Source: Agrostemma githago
Lineage: Eukaryota > Streptophyta > Magnoliopsida > Caryophyllales > Caryophyllaceae
Length of the DNA: 64,000 nucleotides
Direction of reading: 5' to 3'
Assembly (NCBI GenBank): GCA_958450325.1
Contig: OY288248.1
Span: forward strand, 46,142,005-46,206,004
The notes beneath the pieces were generated by a model, which saw only the letters and a program-made list of their open reading frames with translations, was not told the DNA's origin and ran no database searches. The translations under genes and the position numbers were made by a program. This document shows positions 35,401 through 46,820 of this stretch, one piece after another (positions within the stretch are counted from its first letter, which is position 1; each line of letters starts with the position of its first letter).

Positions 35401-38400
35401 CTGGTCTTATTTCCAAAATTTTCTCAATTTCAAAGATTTTATATGCAATGACATTGAGAAGCCCGACGAACAGGTACCTCTACCTCCGCATCTGATCGAG
35501 CATCTCGAACAAAGAGAGTCCCGAGATCCGGTGGTCAAAGAAACCGAGTCCATCAATGTGGGAACCGCTTTAGAGCCCCAGATGCTTAAGTTGGGCCTAT
35601 CATTAAATCCAGAGGAGAGAAAACAATTCGCAGACCTCCTCCAAGAGTTCAAGGACGTCTTTGCATGGTCCTGCAAGGACATGCCAGATATAGATCGGGA
35701 AATAGCCGAACACCGAATACCCATCAAAGATGGGTGCAAACCGATAAAGCAAAAACTCCGAAGGATGAAGCCCGAATGGTCTCTCAAGGTCAAAGAGGAA
35801 GTAGACAAACAATTCAAAGCGGGCTTTATACAAGTGTCTGAATATCCAGACTGGGTCGCAAACATCGTGCCGGTACCCAAGAAGGACGACAAAGTGCGGG
35901 TATGTGTGGACTTCCGGGACCTTAACAAGGCCAGCCCAAAGGACGATTTTTCGTTACCCCACATCGACATACTAGTGGATAACACGGCCGATCATGCCCT
36001 TCTATCATTCATGGACGGATATGCCGGATACAATCAAATCAAGATGGCAGAGGAGGATATGAGTAAGACCACCTTCATTACACCTTGGGGTACTTACTGT
36101 TACACTGTTATGCCATTTGGGCTCATCAATGCCGGGGCCACTTATCAACGGACCGCCACTACTTTATTACATGACATGATGCACAAGGAAGTGGAGGTCT
36201 ATGTGGACGACATGATTGTCAAGTCCAAAGATCGAAGTGGGCACATTACAGCCCTAAGAAAGTTCTTTACCAGGCTGCGTAAATACAACATGAGGCTAAA
36301 CCATCAAAAATGCAGTTTCGGGGTAACGTCGGGCAAATTACTGGGCCATATCATTAGCCAATGTGGCATCGAGGTCGACCCAGCTTAAATCAAAGCCATC
36401 ACCGAGATGAAACCACCCAAGACCGAAAAAGAAATAAGGGGGTTTCTCGGGAAAGTCCAATACATCAGCTGATTTATTTCAAAGCTAACCATGGTATGTG
36501 AGCCCATTTTCTAAAAACTGAAGATCGGAGAACGAGTACTATGGGACGACAAATGTCAAACGACTTTCGATAAAATCAAGGAGATTCTGTCTGCTCCGCC
36601 GGTATTAATGCCACCTCAACCCGGCCTGCCTTTGTCGTTATACTTAACAACGACCGAGACAGCCATGGGGGCTATGCTGGCCCAGACAGTCGATTCTGAA
36701 GAACGGGCTATTTACTACATCAGTAAAAAGTTCCTCGAATATGAATGCAATTACACAATGCTCGAAAAGACGTGCCTAGCTCTGGTTTGGGCCACTAAAA
36801 AGCTCCGACATTACATGCTTAGTCACGAGGTACATGTATTATCCAAAATGGATCCTATCAAGTACCTGTTCGAGAAGCCCGTCCTCAATGACAGGATGTC
36901 CAGATGGACTTTAATGTTATCTGAGTTCGACCTCAAGTTCGTACCATTAAAAGCCATCAAGGGCCGGGTAGTGGCAGAATTCCTTGCCGATAGTCCAATA
37001 TCCAAAGAAGAACACACCGATACTTGGGCCTTTCCCGATGAAGACATATTCCATACTGATACCGATACATGGGATTTGTATTTTGACGGAGCATCCAACT
37101 TTCGAGGATTTGGGGTCGGGATTCTGTTAATCTCACCACGAGGAGAACACACCCCATTATCCATCAAATTGGACTTTGACGTGACCAACAATGCATCCGA
37201 GTACGAAGCATGCATTCACGGGTTACAAGCCGCCGCTGATTTAGGGGTAACAAACCTCCGGGTCCATGGTGACTCATCGCTGGTCATCAATCAAGCGCTC
37301 CAAAAATGGAAAACTCAGAACGCCAATCTCGTGGCTTACCAAGCACGGGTAAGGGTTCTAAAGAAACAATTCCAGAAGGTAGAGTACATCTACCTGCCCC
37401 GGGAAGAAAATCAATTCGCAGATGCACTTTCCAAATTAGCATCCCTGCTAAATATACCAGACCATCTTACCAGCATGCCAATCTGTGTCGATAGGCGGTC
37501 CGAGCCGGCGTATGTACACGCCATCCAGGACATCGAACTAACCGACCCGGAACCTTGGTATCAGTCAGTCCTAACCTACTTGACAACGGGAGAATATCCC
37601 CCGGGAACCGAAAACCGGGCCAAGAAGGCCTTGCGAAGATTGGCAACCCATTTTCTTCGCACGGACGACGGACAATTATACAAAAAGACGGCACAGGGGG
37701 ACTCTCCTCCTATGCATCGACAAAATACAGGCCAAAAAGGTTACGGCCGAAGTACACGATGGTGAAAACGGCCCGCATATGAACGCCCATATGCTAGCCC
37801 GAAAAATCATGAGGCTCAGGTATTAATGGAACACCGTGGAAACAGACTGTCAATTATACGTCAAACACTGCCATAATTGTCAGATCTTTGCCAATGTACA
37901 GCATATGCCATCGACCCTATTATATACCATGACATCACCATGGCCATTTTCGACGTGGGGTATTAATATAATTGGAAAGGTGAACCCTTCCGGGACGGGA
38001 GGTCATTGCTTCATTTTGGTGGCCATCGACTACTTCACCAAATGGGTCGAAGCCGAGTCATACCGTGTCTTGAACGCCAAGCACGTGGCCAAATTTATCC
38101 AGAATAAAATCATATGCCGATACGGGATCCCTCACGAATTTATCAGTGATCACGGGACCCACTTTCAAGCTGAAACTGCTGCGTTGCTAGCAAAATACAA
38201 GATTCAGAGGCATACATCATCACCCTACCGACCCCAAACAAATGGAGCGGTAGAAGCGGCTAATAAAACAATTTGTCACCATACTTAAAAAGATGGCTGA
38301 GAATTACCAGGACTGGCCCGACAAAATACCCTTCGCCTTGTGGGGGTACCGAACGTCAATTCGCACCGCGACCGGAGCAACTCCATATTATTTGACAGAT

Positions 38401-38808
38401 GGAATGGAAGTGGTCCAGTCGGTTGAGCTAGAAGTGCCATCCCTCCGGATTTTACTTGAAAGCCAAGTACCGGAAGCAGATTGGGTCCAAGCCCGATACG
38501 ATTCGCTAGTCCTTTTAGACGAACGGCGATCCCGGGCCCTCAACAATATCCAAATATATAAAAAGAGGATCCAACGGGCTTTCAACAAAAGAGTTAGGCC
38601 CAGAAATATCAAAGAAGTGGATCTGGTCCTAAAATCGGTTCGTGCCTTACTACCGATTGACCCAAGGGAGAAATTCAAACCCAATTGGGCTGGGCCATAC
38701 TTAGTCAAGAAGATCCTATCAGGAGGAGCGGTGATGCTGACAGACTTGGACGGGAACGAGTTTGTCAACCCAACCAACTTGGACCAGCTGAAGCGCTACT
38801 ACCCTTAA
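32423..38808 (+). pseudogene. gag-pol: gag-pol polyprotein of element E (Tat lineage), disrupted
   Basis: Gag from ATG 32423 (coiled-coil N-terminus, then the capsid fold with YYRLDSKKYKTWDDVATEF). An aspartic protease motif IDDGSAVN is at 34147. RT runs from about 35590, with FRDLNKASPKDD and YVDD (36200-36211). RNase H follows near 36600-36990. A second, archaeal-type RNase H (YFDGASN, HGDSSLV) lies at about 37070-37440. Integrase has an HHCC finger near 37780-37890 and a core ending in GAVEAANK, and its C-terminus ends in LKRYYP. Breaks: TAG at 32996, stops at 36386, about 36472 and 36512, a frameshift in a G run near 37697, a stop near 37825 and a TAA near 38286. The first catalytic Asp of integrase is Asn (37965-37967). 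Confidence 0.9.
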
Positions 38809-38816
38809 AGCCCATC

Positions 38817-39229
38817 TCAATGTCATTTGCAAAAATTTATAAAAATTTGTCTTTTTATAAATTTTCAAAAATTATACACAAGTCAATAAGTTAGAATTAA
38901 TTATTCTACTGTCGCACATCTCGAACTAATTGTCTTGATGTATTTCGAAAATTGCAAAATCAAATCAATTTTGAACTACGTTTGGTTTGATTCCACTAAT
39001 TGTGGATACGTAGGCAACCCCTCAAAAGGGTACAACCACTGCAATAAACGAAAAGACGGGAAGGGTATTCATTAATACGTCTTTATTAAACCGATAAACT
39101 CGGGAATTAAAAAAAAAAATATCACACCCAAAAAATAATAATAATACTCAAATAATAAGGACAAGGAGACTAATATCCGGGCATCTTACCCTTTCCTTTA
39201 TCCTTTGGGTCGCGTGGAGCCTGAGGACG
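38817..39229 (+). other. Element E spacer between integrase and antisense gene
   Basis: AT-rich, no gene. It includes a TGTGGATACGTAGGCAACCC block (about 39001), a feature I associate with Tat/Ogre elements after integrase. Confidence 0.5.
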
Positions 39230-41050
39230 TCAGGGCGGGGAAGAACGTTCCCGAATCACGAGGGGAACCTCCTTAGCACCAACCCGTTTCTTGGACGGTG
39301 GGTCTTCTACCACGGTCTTTGGCCCAAGTCGAGCCCGTACGTGCTCGGGTAGCCTATCTCGTGGGCCAAGTCGGTCCTGCACGGGTAGTTTTGGGCTTAG
39401 TCTCCTTTCCAGGTCAGTCTGGGGGCTCACTTCCCTCCAAGCACCTTTAGCACCGGACCCTCCAGCTTGAGTCTTGGTCTTCTTCTTTTGACCTGACATT
39501 AATCGGACCATAGTAGCCGGGGTGTCACCTTCATCAAAGAATCCCCTGTTGTCTTTAGCTTGCTCCCTTCGCAGCTGGTCAAAAGCCTCATCAACCTTCA
39601 GAGCAGCTCGGGCTTTAGCATCACCCGCTTTAGTCCACTTCGTGTAAGAGCTTGAAACCCAAGTCGAGTGACGAGATTTGGTGACGGGCCAAGTGTGTCG
39701 GGTATACCATCTTTGCATCCAATTGTCGCACATTACATCGGTCAGTTGGGTAGGGTCACTCACAACTGCTTCAACTTCTGGGATTCGCTGAGTCCACCCA
39801 TACTGCCTTAGTATGCGATCCAGGTAGAGATGAACCGTCTGCCTGAAAGATAGTATTACCTGATAACGGGCTCTGTCCCTCGGGTCCAAGCCAGTCTAAA
39901 GGTAGATGGGCCACCATGGTACTACCCATCGAATTAACGGGCCACTGTGAAAAGACAGCACCTCGTCCCAATACTTCTGCGTAATCTGACGAGAAAAATC
40001 AATGGCCCGCCTCCTCGTCATCACCTGGTTATGACGGTAGTTGCTCGCATCAAGAGGAGGATCTATCACTGATAGCCTCTCATATAGCCAAATCTGAAAA
40101 AAGAAACAAAAACATGAGTTCCCGAGGCGAAATAGGCGCCCGCCTAAGGCCACTCGGTCGAGTGCCTGGGACACTCGATCGAGTGGTACCCCTGAACACA
40201 AACATGGGGCTTTTACGAGGGTACTTGATCGAGTGCCGGGGTGACTCGATCGAGTGGTACCTTTGAGAGCATCAGGAGGATTATTACGAGGGCACTCGAT
40301 CGAGTGCCCACTGCAGCAGGAGAATCGAAAAAATTTTAATCAAAAATCGAGGAGTTAGAAAATAATAAAAATCTGACATACTTGCAGCAAACGAGTGCTC
40401 CCGGTGAGACGAACAGAAGAATCCCTTTTGCGATTATCCAATCCTTGGATGATTTCACCCGTGATCGGCCAGGCCGGGCTCTGTTCAGTCTCCATCAAGT
40501 CCGCTACGGTCAAAAGACGGTAATCCTTGGATGATTATCATGCATGGGTGTCTCCCATGCATGATAGCAAATCCATGTGACCTTCGAAAGCATAAACATG
40601 GAGCATGCAGAAAGAAAAAGCCCTACGGCTGTAAGCCGGTCTGACCCGGACATCGAGAGGATTCATAAATTAATCAGCAAATTCGATCAGAGAAATATTA
40701 TCACCCTCCATCATACGGGATACCTCGTTGTGAGAAAGCTCTTGAAATTCTCGAAGGTTCCTCCTTGGGTCATAGATCGAGTACTGGACAGCGGGACGGA
40801 GTATCGGGTTCCATCCTCCTATAGCCGCAATTTCCTCAGGTAAAGGGCAGACTTCGCCCCGGGGGAAAGCAAAGACATGATATATGTCGTCCCAGTAAGA
40901 CAAGCATGCATCCAGAAAGTGGCGATCAACTTGCATCTGACGAAATGTATACAGTTGACTAATACCCGTCTGATTCAAAGCCACTCTATCTCCGTCCCTG
41001 AAACGTCGGGACCATTCCTGCAGCATCACAGTTAACCTGTCGATTCCCAT
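39230..41050 (-). pseudogene. Antisense ORF of element E, plant-mobile-domain-like, one intron
   Basis: Opposite to gag-pol, between integrase and the polypurine tract. ATG at 41050. Exon 1 (41050-40382) begins MGIDRLTVMLQEW and contains FPRGEVCPLPEEIAAIGGW, a pattern resembling plant-mobile-domain/DUF7745 proteins. Exon 1 ends at CAA|GTATGT (40382/40381). The intron (40381-40094) ends in TTTTTTCAG, and exon 2 (40093-39230) opens with IWLYERLSVI and closes with a Lys/Arg/Pro-rich tail. In-frame stops at 40670, about 40525 and 39896 inactivate it. A TATA box sits about 90 bp upstream of the ATG, so it had its own promoter. Function unknown; it differs from the antisense protein of element A. 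Confidence 0.65.
40150..40306. repeat. ACTCGATCGAGT-type palindromes inside the antisense-gene intron
   Basis: Five copies (CACTCGGTCGAGTG, CACTCGATCGAGTG and variants), the same family as in the element E LTRs, lying wholly inside intron 40094-40381 of the antisense ORF. Confidence 0.9.
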
Positions 41051-41138
41051 TTTTCTTGAGAAGAATAAAGAGGTCTTTCTTTTGAGAAGGGAGGAGTTGT
41101 GGAGGAATTTGTGAGGAAAAATTAATGCATAGAAGGGG

Positions 41139-41147
41139 TATTTATAG
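41139..41147 (-). promoter_or_regulatory. TATA box of the element E antisense gene
   Basis: Minus-strand CTATAAATA about 90 bp upstream of the ATG at 41050. The remaining stretch up to the polypurine tract (41150-41690) has no gene. Confidence 0.55.
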
Positions 41148-41690
41148 CATTAAAATACAACCTTCTTTCCATATCACAACAGTTTCCTAATCCTAAACGG
41201 AATCAAGCCACAAGCCTAGTCCCGATACTAGCACAAAATATTCATCCCGAACTTTCTTAATTTCTTTAGGAGTCAAAATTTCAAACAAAATTAAAAATTT
41301 CAAAATTTTCAAAATTTTCAAAAAATCATTTTCCCCAGCGCGAGCCATTTTTCTGCCAACGTGTTGCATACGGATTTTATGTAACTTATACAGGTAAGAC
41401 TCAAGCAGGAACATACAACCCACTTTACCTCCCCAGCGGAGCCCTAGGTGGCATTTCCCCGGAATAACACGGGGTGAGCCTACATACAGGTGCACCCAGG
41501 ACTTATGCGACAAGTCCAATTCCCCACGGAGTTATCGTCATCAGCTCAGGTATGACTTCTAGCTTATGGCTGGCGAGCCCTTCACGCGAGTCTAATGGAC
41601 TATAAACGACCCGACCGGAAGTCCACCAGGTTTCAATCCTCGAGTGGCATGGTGGCTACTCTGACTTTCGCCTTGTCCAAGCCTCATTCA

Positions 41691-41702
41691 GAGTGGGGGC
41701 TC
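41691..41702 (+). promoter_or_regulatory. Polypurine tract of element E
   Basis: GAGTGGGGGCTC immediately before the 3' LTR start at 41703. Confidence 0.8.
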
Positions 41703-44300
41703 TGTAGACACCCGCATTGTGACTGCCAGGTGTCTATGGTAGTTTCCAAAAAACACCCAATGATGATCGGACGCTAACGTGTTTCTACGCGCTCGGATAT
41801 GGGCTCAAATCCAATAGTTTTTGGCTAAAGCACTTATGGAGTACAAATCTCACAAAACTAACCTCAAATCCAGGCTCAGTGGACCGTTCCGAGTCAAATA
41901 AGACTAATTTGGGCCAAAACCGACACCGGAAATAAAACCGACTTTTTAGCAATTGGGTAAACCCCGGTCAAAGTCGTTTCCGAAACACATAAAACAACCA
42001 TCCAAACATCGAAAGTCCACTTCAATTACACAAACCCATCAAATGCCAAAGTCAAGGTCCAAAACGATGGACCCGCGCGACCCAGTTGGGCCACTCGATC
42101 GAGTGCCCCACCCACTCGATCGAGTGGGCCTATTTCAGGCTCGACTGCAGGCACAACGGGCCACTCGACCGAGTCAGCTGGTTACTCGGTCGAGTAACCC
42201 TAACCGGGGTCCTAGGCCATGCCTATATAAACACCCCCATGCACAACCTTTCAACACACTTTTTTGCAACCCTAATCTCACACACACTTTACAACCCTAA
42301 TTCAACCCTAATCAAACCCTAATACTACACTCAAGTCCTAACCCTAGTACTTAGGAGGCAAACCTAAACCACCACAACTCAACCTCCATAGACCTCGAAA
42401 CTCCCGTGTTAAAGCCACGACTACGAGTCCTATCCGAGACAAGAACATGTAGGTTGAGGGTGCAAAACCTATTCTTCCCTTCTTCTCTTCCTCTCGTCAT
42501 CTTTCTCTTCCTTTTCTTTTTGTTTTTTATTTAATTATCGCATCTATAATATCGATAATATAATTAGTATTATGATATTAAAATACTTGTCGATTTGTGT
42601 CGAGTATGAGGGATGTCGGAATAAGGAAACCCGAATATAAAAGTGTACCGCACACAGCGTTGCCGGTCGCTTATTCTGACACCCCAATTACTTGATTATT
42701 GAGACAAGTTAACTTAAACAATAATCTTCGTCTCGTTCGCGTTATTATTAGTCACGTGTCGCATTAATTTCAAAACCTTTTTTTTTTAAATCTAACATTT
42801 TTTAACAAGAGTCGAAACCCGTTGACGCGGATTCGACATCACAATCTTTAGGGATTTATTTCGATGTCGGAAAAGCCGAGGGAATCAAGTCCTCTAATTC
42901 AAGCAAAATGTCGATCCGTTAGAGTCGATACCAATTCCATAATTGGATGTCGAATCTAACGATCTAGTCAAATAAGTTAACTAGCGCGATTTCTATTGAT
43001 GCTAAAAGTAATTGTCATACAATTCGTTAGAATCACGACATTATTAAACGCGGAGGAAATCTATTCATGTCGCGATAGTTAATTTAAGACGACTTACAAC
43101 GATTTTTTATCTCGCTCTAACTATTTCATATCGATTCAATAATCGAATATGGGATACAACGAGCATTCAAATTCAGAATCGAGTATATATTCCACAATAT
43201 TTATGCCCAATTCATCAAATCATCAAAATCAAAAGCAATTTCAAAATCAATAACAAAATTGCAAACGAACCTGGTTCGTACAAGTGCCACTCGACCGAGT
43301 GCCTATGCCACTCGATCGAGTGACATCATAATAACCGAAACAGAATGTCTTTTCGACCTCCACTCGGTCGAGTCTCACAGTGACTCGGTCGAGTGGCAAC
43401 GTACTCGGTCGAGTTGGTCAATAACTCGATCGAGTAGGGTCCCAAAACCTGGACAGAACGTTTTTCAGAGGTCCACTCGGTCGAGTCCCACAATGACTCA
43501 GTCGAGTGGCCCCTTGTCACGTTAAACCGTGAATCCTACAATAGCATTCGAGTCTCGTTAACCGTTTTTTGTGACTTAGGTCAACACGTGCCTAATTAAT
43601 CACGTGAAACATCTTTTCAAAACCATGCATTAACTCATTTGCATCATTCTACACAATTCAATATTTGCGCAAACCGTTATTATCGTTTTACCGTTACTAA
43701 CCGTTTGTTACTTTTCTTGTTGATTTATTGTGTTTATTTTATTGTACTAAAATGAACCCACATGCTAAAATACAACTTTGACGTTAAGATTTTAGTTGCA
43801 TTAAATTGACATAGAAACCCTTTCAATTTCTCACATGCTTAGGGAAAACACTGTTTGCATAACATTTTCCCGTTCAACTAACACGCGTATTATAGAGTCA
43901 TTCGATATCTTAGTAGAGGCCGCTAAGTGCGGGCGGGGTTGGGTGTCCTTCGTGGGCTTCCCAACACGTACCCTCACCCCTTACTCAGAACCTCGGTTTC
44001 CGGATGCCCGAAACCGTTGGCGCACGAGAGTCATTCAATACACGATAACCGGTAGTGACGGTATCGGTATCGAGATGCAAAGGGACGAGCTCAATAAACT
44101 CTGACATCGGAAATGGGCCGTATTTTGTATACGGCCCACTACGACATAGAGTGGGTTCGAACGGGCCCGAACTCCCACAAAGTTCGGTGGCGACTCCACA
44201 TAGATTTAAATTTCAATTCGATCCATTCTCATATGGAGATTCATTCGCCTCCCCAAACCCGCGCGTGGCCGCGTCGGGGTGGACCTATGTCATTTCCACA
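41703..44300 (+). repeat. 3' LTR of element E
   Basis: 2598 bp, same ends and internal landmarks as the 5' LTR: palindrome clusters 42092-42197 and 43287-43508, TATA box 42223-42232. Confidence 0.95.
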
Positions 44301-44488
44301 ATTTGGCGACTCCGCTAGGGATTAACTGATGCGTGACTTACCATCGGCATCCTCATGGTGAGGCTCGAATAGAAATCGTCTGACTAGCACAATACGCGTT
44401 TTAGTTTTACGGTTCATGCATAACCCATATTTTCTCGGGCCGGTACTGGTGACCGACGTCCCACTATACAGTTGATGTACTCCAATAC
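44301..44488 (+). repeat. PBS and leader fragment of a second element E copy
   Basis: Matches 31342-31528 (PBS with one change, then leader) up to CTCCAATA, where homology stops. It lies directly after the 3' LTR, so the LTR at 41703-44300 also served as a 5' LTR of another copy, most of which is deleted. Confidence 0.85.
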
Positions 44489-44559
44489 CGGGAGATGAAG
44501 AATTGATTTTTTTTCTAATCCGTAAAAGAAGAGTGTGTATGATATTTTTTGGGTCGTAC

Positions 44560-45269
44560 TTTTTCCTAACGAGCATTTACTCAATCCTAATGACATTTTA
44601 CAAATCTACACTTGTCATTTCACCCCCTCCTCAAAAATTTCTTTACTTTTCTCTCTAAACAAAACCCCAAAATCCCACCATCCCATAATCACACTCATGA
44701 ACAATCACCGCCCGAAACACTAGCATTGGGGTGGGTCTGGATCGAGAGTGGTCGGTTCGGGTGGTAGATGGGGTGGTCGATGGTGGTGGGTCATGGTGGT
44801 CCGAGTGGTAGATAAGGTGGGTCGATGGTGGTTGGTCAGGGTGGTCCGTGTGGTCAGGTGGTTGGGTCGGTCAAGGTGAGTGGTGGGTGGGTGAGGTTGG
44901 AGTGGTTGGATGGAGGACGGCCGTGGGTTAGGTGGGGGTGGGTTTAGGGTTACAGTAGTTTTTTGCTTTTTTTTTAAATTGAAAAACTCTTATTTTCTTC
45001 TTCTCATTTTTTTAAAGTTGTTATTCTTTCCTTTATGTAAATTCTTTTGTTTATAAACGAAATATATGTATTTTTATTATGTCAAATTTAAGTAATCGGT
45101 AATTGAATTAAAATTATAATTGAATTTGAATGGATTGGGTATTGATCAAACGAAAAAGGGAGGAAATTGAATATTGGGTTAAAAAAAAAGCTAAGGGATT
45201 ATGGAAGGGGAAGAATAGGAAAATTATGGAAAATTTCGTTAGAATTGAGTAAATGCTTGTTAGGAAAAA
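44560..45269. mobile_element. Small element or remnant with ~30-bp inverted ends
   Basis: Left TTTTTCCTAACGAGCATTTA and onward (44560-44590) is the inverted match of 45240-45269 with few mismatches (…GAGTAAATGCTTGTTAGGAAAAA). The interior has a GGTGG-rich stretch (about 44730-44945) and AT-rich sequence, no gene. It is possibly a MITE-like non-autonomous DNA transposon within CACTA-1; superfamily and TSD are not resolved. Confidence 0.45.
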
Positions 45270-45342
45270 ATAATTTCGTATTTTTTTTGAAAAACAGTGC
45301 GTATAATATTTAGATAAGTCTTATCCTTTTATTTTTGATTTA

Positions 45343-45687
45343 AGAAATCATTTGCTTAATTCAATGGTTTCTTTGCAGAGTCATTTCACTAAGACATCAT
45401 CTCTTTTTCATAAAAGGTTTCATTTATCAAAGAAATCATTTTTATTTTATATGGTTACTTATATGTGGTTTTCTTTTTTAATAATTATAGAAATGATTTT
45501 TTTTGAAAAATGGTGTCTTTGTATTATATTGGGTGTGGGTAGAAATCATTTCTATGAAAAATGGTGTCTTTATCATAATATAAGAGACCACTTATTTGGG
45601 ATAATTGATTTCTTTAACAAAAGACATCATTGTTTATAATTAAATGGTTACTTATTAATGATCACTTTTAAGATTATTCTAGTAGTG
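45343..45687 (-). repeat. Right subterminal region and TIR of CACTA-1
   Basis: Several copies of AAGAAATCATTT/GGTTTCTTTG and of GGTGTCTT/AAGACATCAT in both orientations, ending ATTATTCTAGTAGTG (45673-45687), then TSD TGG. No gene. Confidence 0.85.
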
Positions 45688-46005
45688 TGGGCAGAGGGAC
45701 TTATGTTTTTTTATACAAGGTTGTACGTGCTTCAAGCCTTGTTGGTTCGGCTTTGCTGCCTGACCTGTCCCTGGCTTGTGGTCGAAGTCAGGAGGCCTGC
45801 CCCCTGCCCGCTTGGAGGTAGGCAAGGGGACTTATGTTTTTTTATACAAGGCTAAGTGTGCCTCAGGCCTTGTTGGTTCGGCTTTGCCGCCCGACCTGCT
45901 CCTGACTTCTGGTTGAAGTCCGGGGCTATCCCCCTGCCTTCGTAGAGGTAGGCATGGGGACTTTTGTTGTTGGGGGTCCATTTTATCAAGGCTTTCCAAC
46001 GAGGG
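45688..46005 (-). repeat. 3' UTR tandem repeats of element A, right part
   Basis: Continuation of the ~132-bp repeat: the unit interrupted at 6732 resumes here, and further units start at 45814 and 45946 (the last divergent). From 46006 to 46202 I see A's 3' UTR without a gene. Confidence 0.85.
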
Positions 46006-46202
46006 GGGGCGGGGGGAGGGCTCCCCCTATTGCCCCCTGATCGTTTGTTTGTGAGGTGCGAGTCGAACAGACAACGAGTATAAGCAAAAGGTAGACCTTT
46101 CATTTCTTGAAAAATTGTCAGTTTCGACGGATACGTCGACAATGCTTTCTGAGCGTCCTCTGCCACTTTTAGGAACCTAAAAAAGAACTTCTGAAAAAAA
46201 AA

Positions 46203-46312
46203 CTAAACATAGTATTTCCTTAGAGTGTCATCATTCCAGTGTGATGCTAGTTCTTGTCCTTCGGCATTGGTGCGTCTGTAGGTGCCGGGGCATGATCTGG
46301 GTGACCTGATAG
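46203..46312 (-). pseudogene. C-terminal end of the element A integrase
   Basis: The minus strand encodes an end with NAEGQELASHWNDDTLRKYY and a TAG at 46205-46203, the usual chromatin-proximal tail of Tat integrase. Removing element B and one copy of GGGCC joins this to the integrase segment ending at 58838. It therefore proves that the left and right parts belong to one element. Confidence 0.75.
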
Positions 46313-46612
46313 GGGCCTGATAAGTATGTTTTGTAGTGCTTTTTCCTTGTGTTTGGTCCCGGTTTCTCTTGTGGAATTGCTCTTTGGAGCGGTTTTGACG
46401 CTACTTACGCTTCTTCTAATTTGTTTTAGGTTCCTATGGCCAATATTGGAGAAATGAAACGATTCCAATTCGTTTCCGACACATTTGGAGCCAACGAAGA
46501 GAAGCGAGGATCACTCGGTAGCTTAGACTCGATCCCGAGCACCGAGAATCGATGAGAAGCCTAGGGAAAGCAAGTGGGGGCCTATGAGATCATATTTGAA
46601 GCCTACAAGACC

Positions 46613-46759
46613 CATCCCGGTCAGGAACACATCCATCACGACCGGGATGAAGAGACAAGACAAACCGAGCCACTGGAGCATGATCCCGGCCGGGATCACC
46701 ACCTTCCCGGTCGGGACCACCCGTCCCCAGTCGGGATGACCCTCTTCCCGGCCGGGATG
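46613..46759. repeat. CCCGGYCGGGA palindrome cluster in the element B LTR
   Basis: Units such as GATCCCGGCCGGGATC (perfect palindrome), TTCCCGGTCGGGA and single-arm ACGACCGGGAT, ending about 52 bp before the TATA box. Repeated in the 3' LTR at 57623-57750; related units occur in the internal region at 49770-49912. Confidence 0.88.
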
Positions 46760-46810
46760 GGCCCAGATCGGGGTTGTTTCTCTTTTCCGCTTCCCTTATT
46801 CATTGTAACC

Positions 46811-46820
46811 CTATATATAC
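46811..46820 (+). promoter_or_regulatory. TATA box of the element B 5' LTR
   Basis: CTATATATAC, repeated at 57801-57810 in the 3' LTR, each just after the palindrome cluster. Confidence 0.65.

Larger units (their letters stand above)
28748..44300 (+). mobile_element. Element E: Tat/Ogre-like Ty3/gypsy retrotransposon
   Basis: Two 2.6-kb LTRs (28748-31341, 41703-44300) with TGTAGACA/TGTCCACA-type ends, a tRNA-Arg-type PBS, gag-protease-RT-RNaseH-aRNH-integrase on the plus strand, an antisense gene, and a polypurine tract. The second RNase H and the antisense gene place it in the Tat lineage. Total length is 15.5 kb. The LTRs differ at only a few bases per 100 by eye. Beyond the 3' LTR the sequence continues with PBS and leader (44301-44488) rather than a TSD. 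Several stops and a frameshift make it inactive. Confidence 0.92.
6733..45687. mobile_element. CACTA-1: non-autonomous CACTA transposon carrying nested insertions
   Basis: The left end is CACTACTAGAAAATA and the right end, inverted, is CACTACTAGAATAAT. The flanks are a direct TGG at 6730-6732 and 45688-45690, the 3-bp TSD expected for CACTA elements. Removing one TGG and the element rejoins an uninterrupted 132-bp repeat unit of element A, which confirms both ends. Subterminal motifs related to GATTTCTTTG and GGTGTCTT recur near both termini. Its own sequence is only 6733-8514, 28548-28747 and 44489-45687; the rest is elements D, E and their inserts. No transposase frame remains, so it would need transposase in trans. 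Confidence 0.9.

Noticed and set aside
44730..44945. GGTGG-rich stretch considered as a minisatellite or G-quadruplex feature
   Set aside because: Short and irregular; it is simply low-complexity interior of the small inverted-repeat element and I cannot support more.
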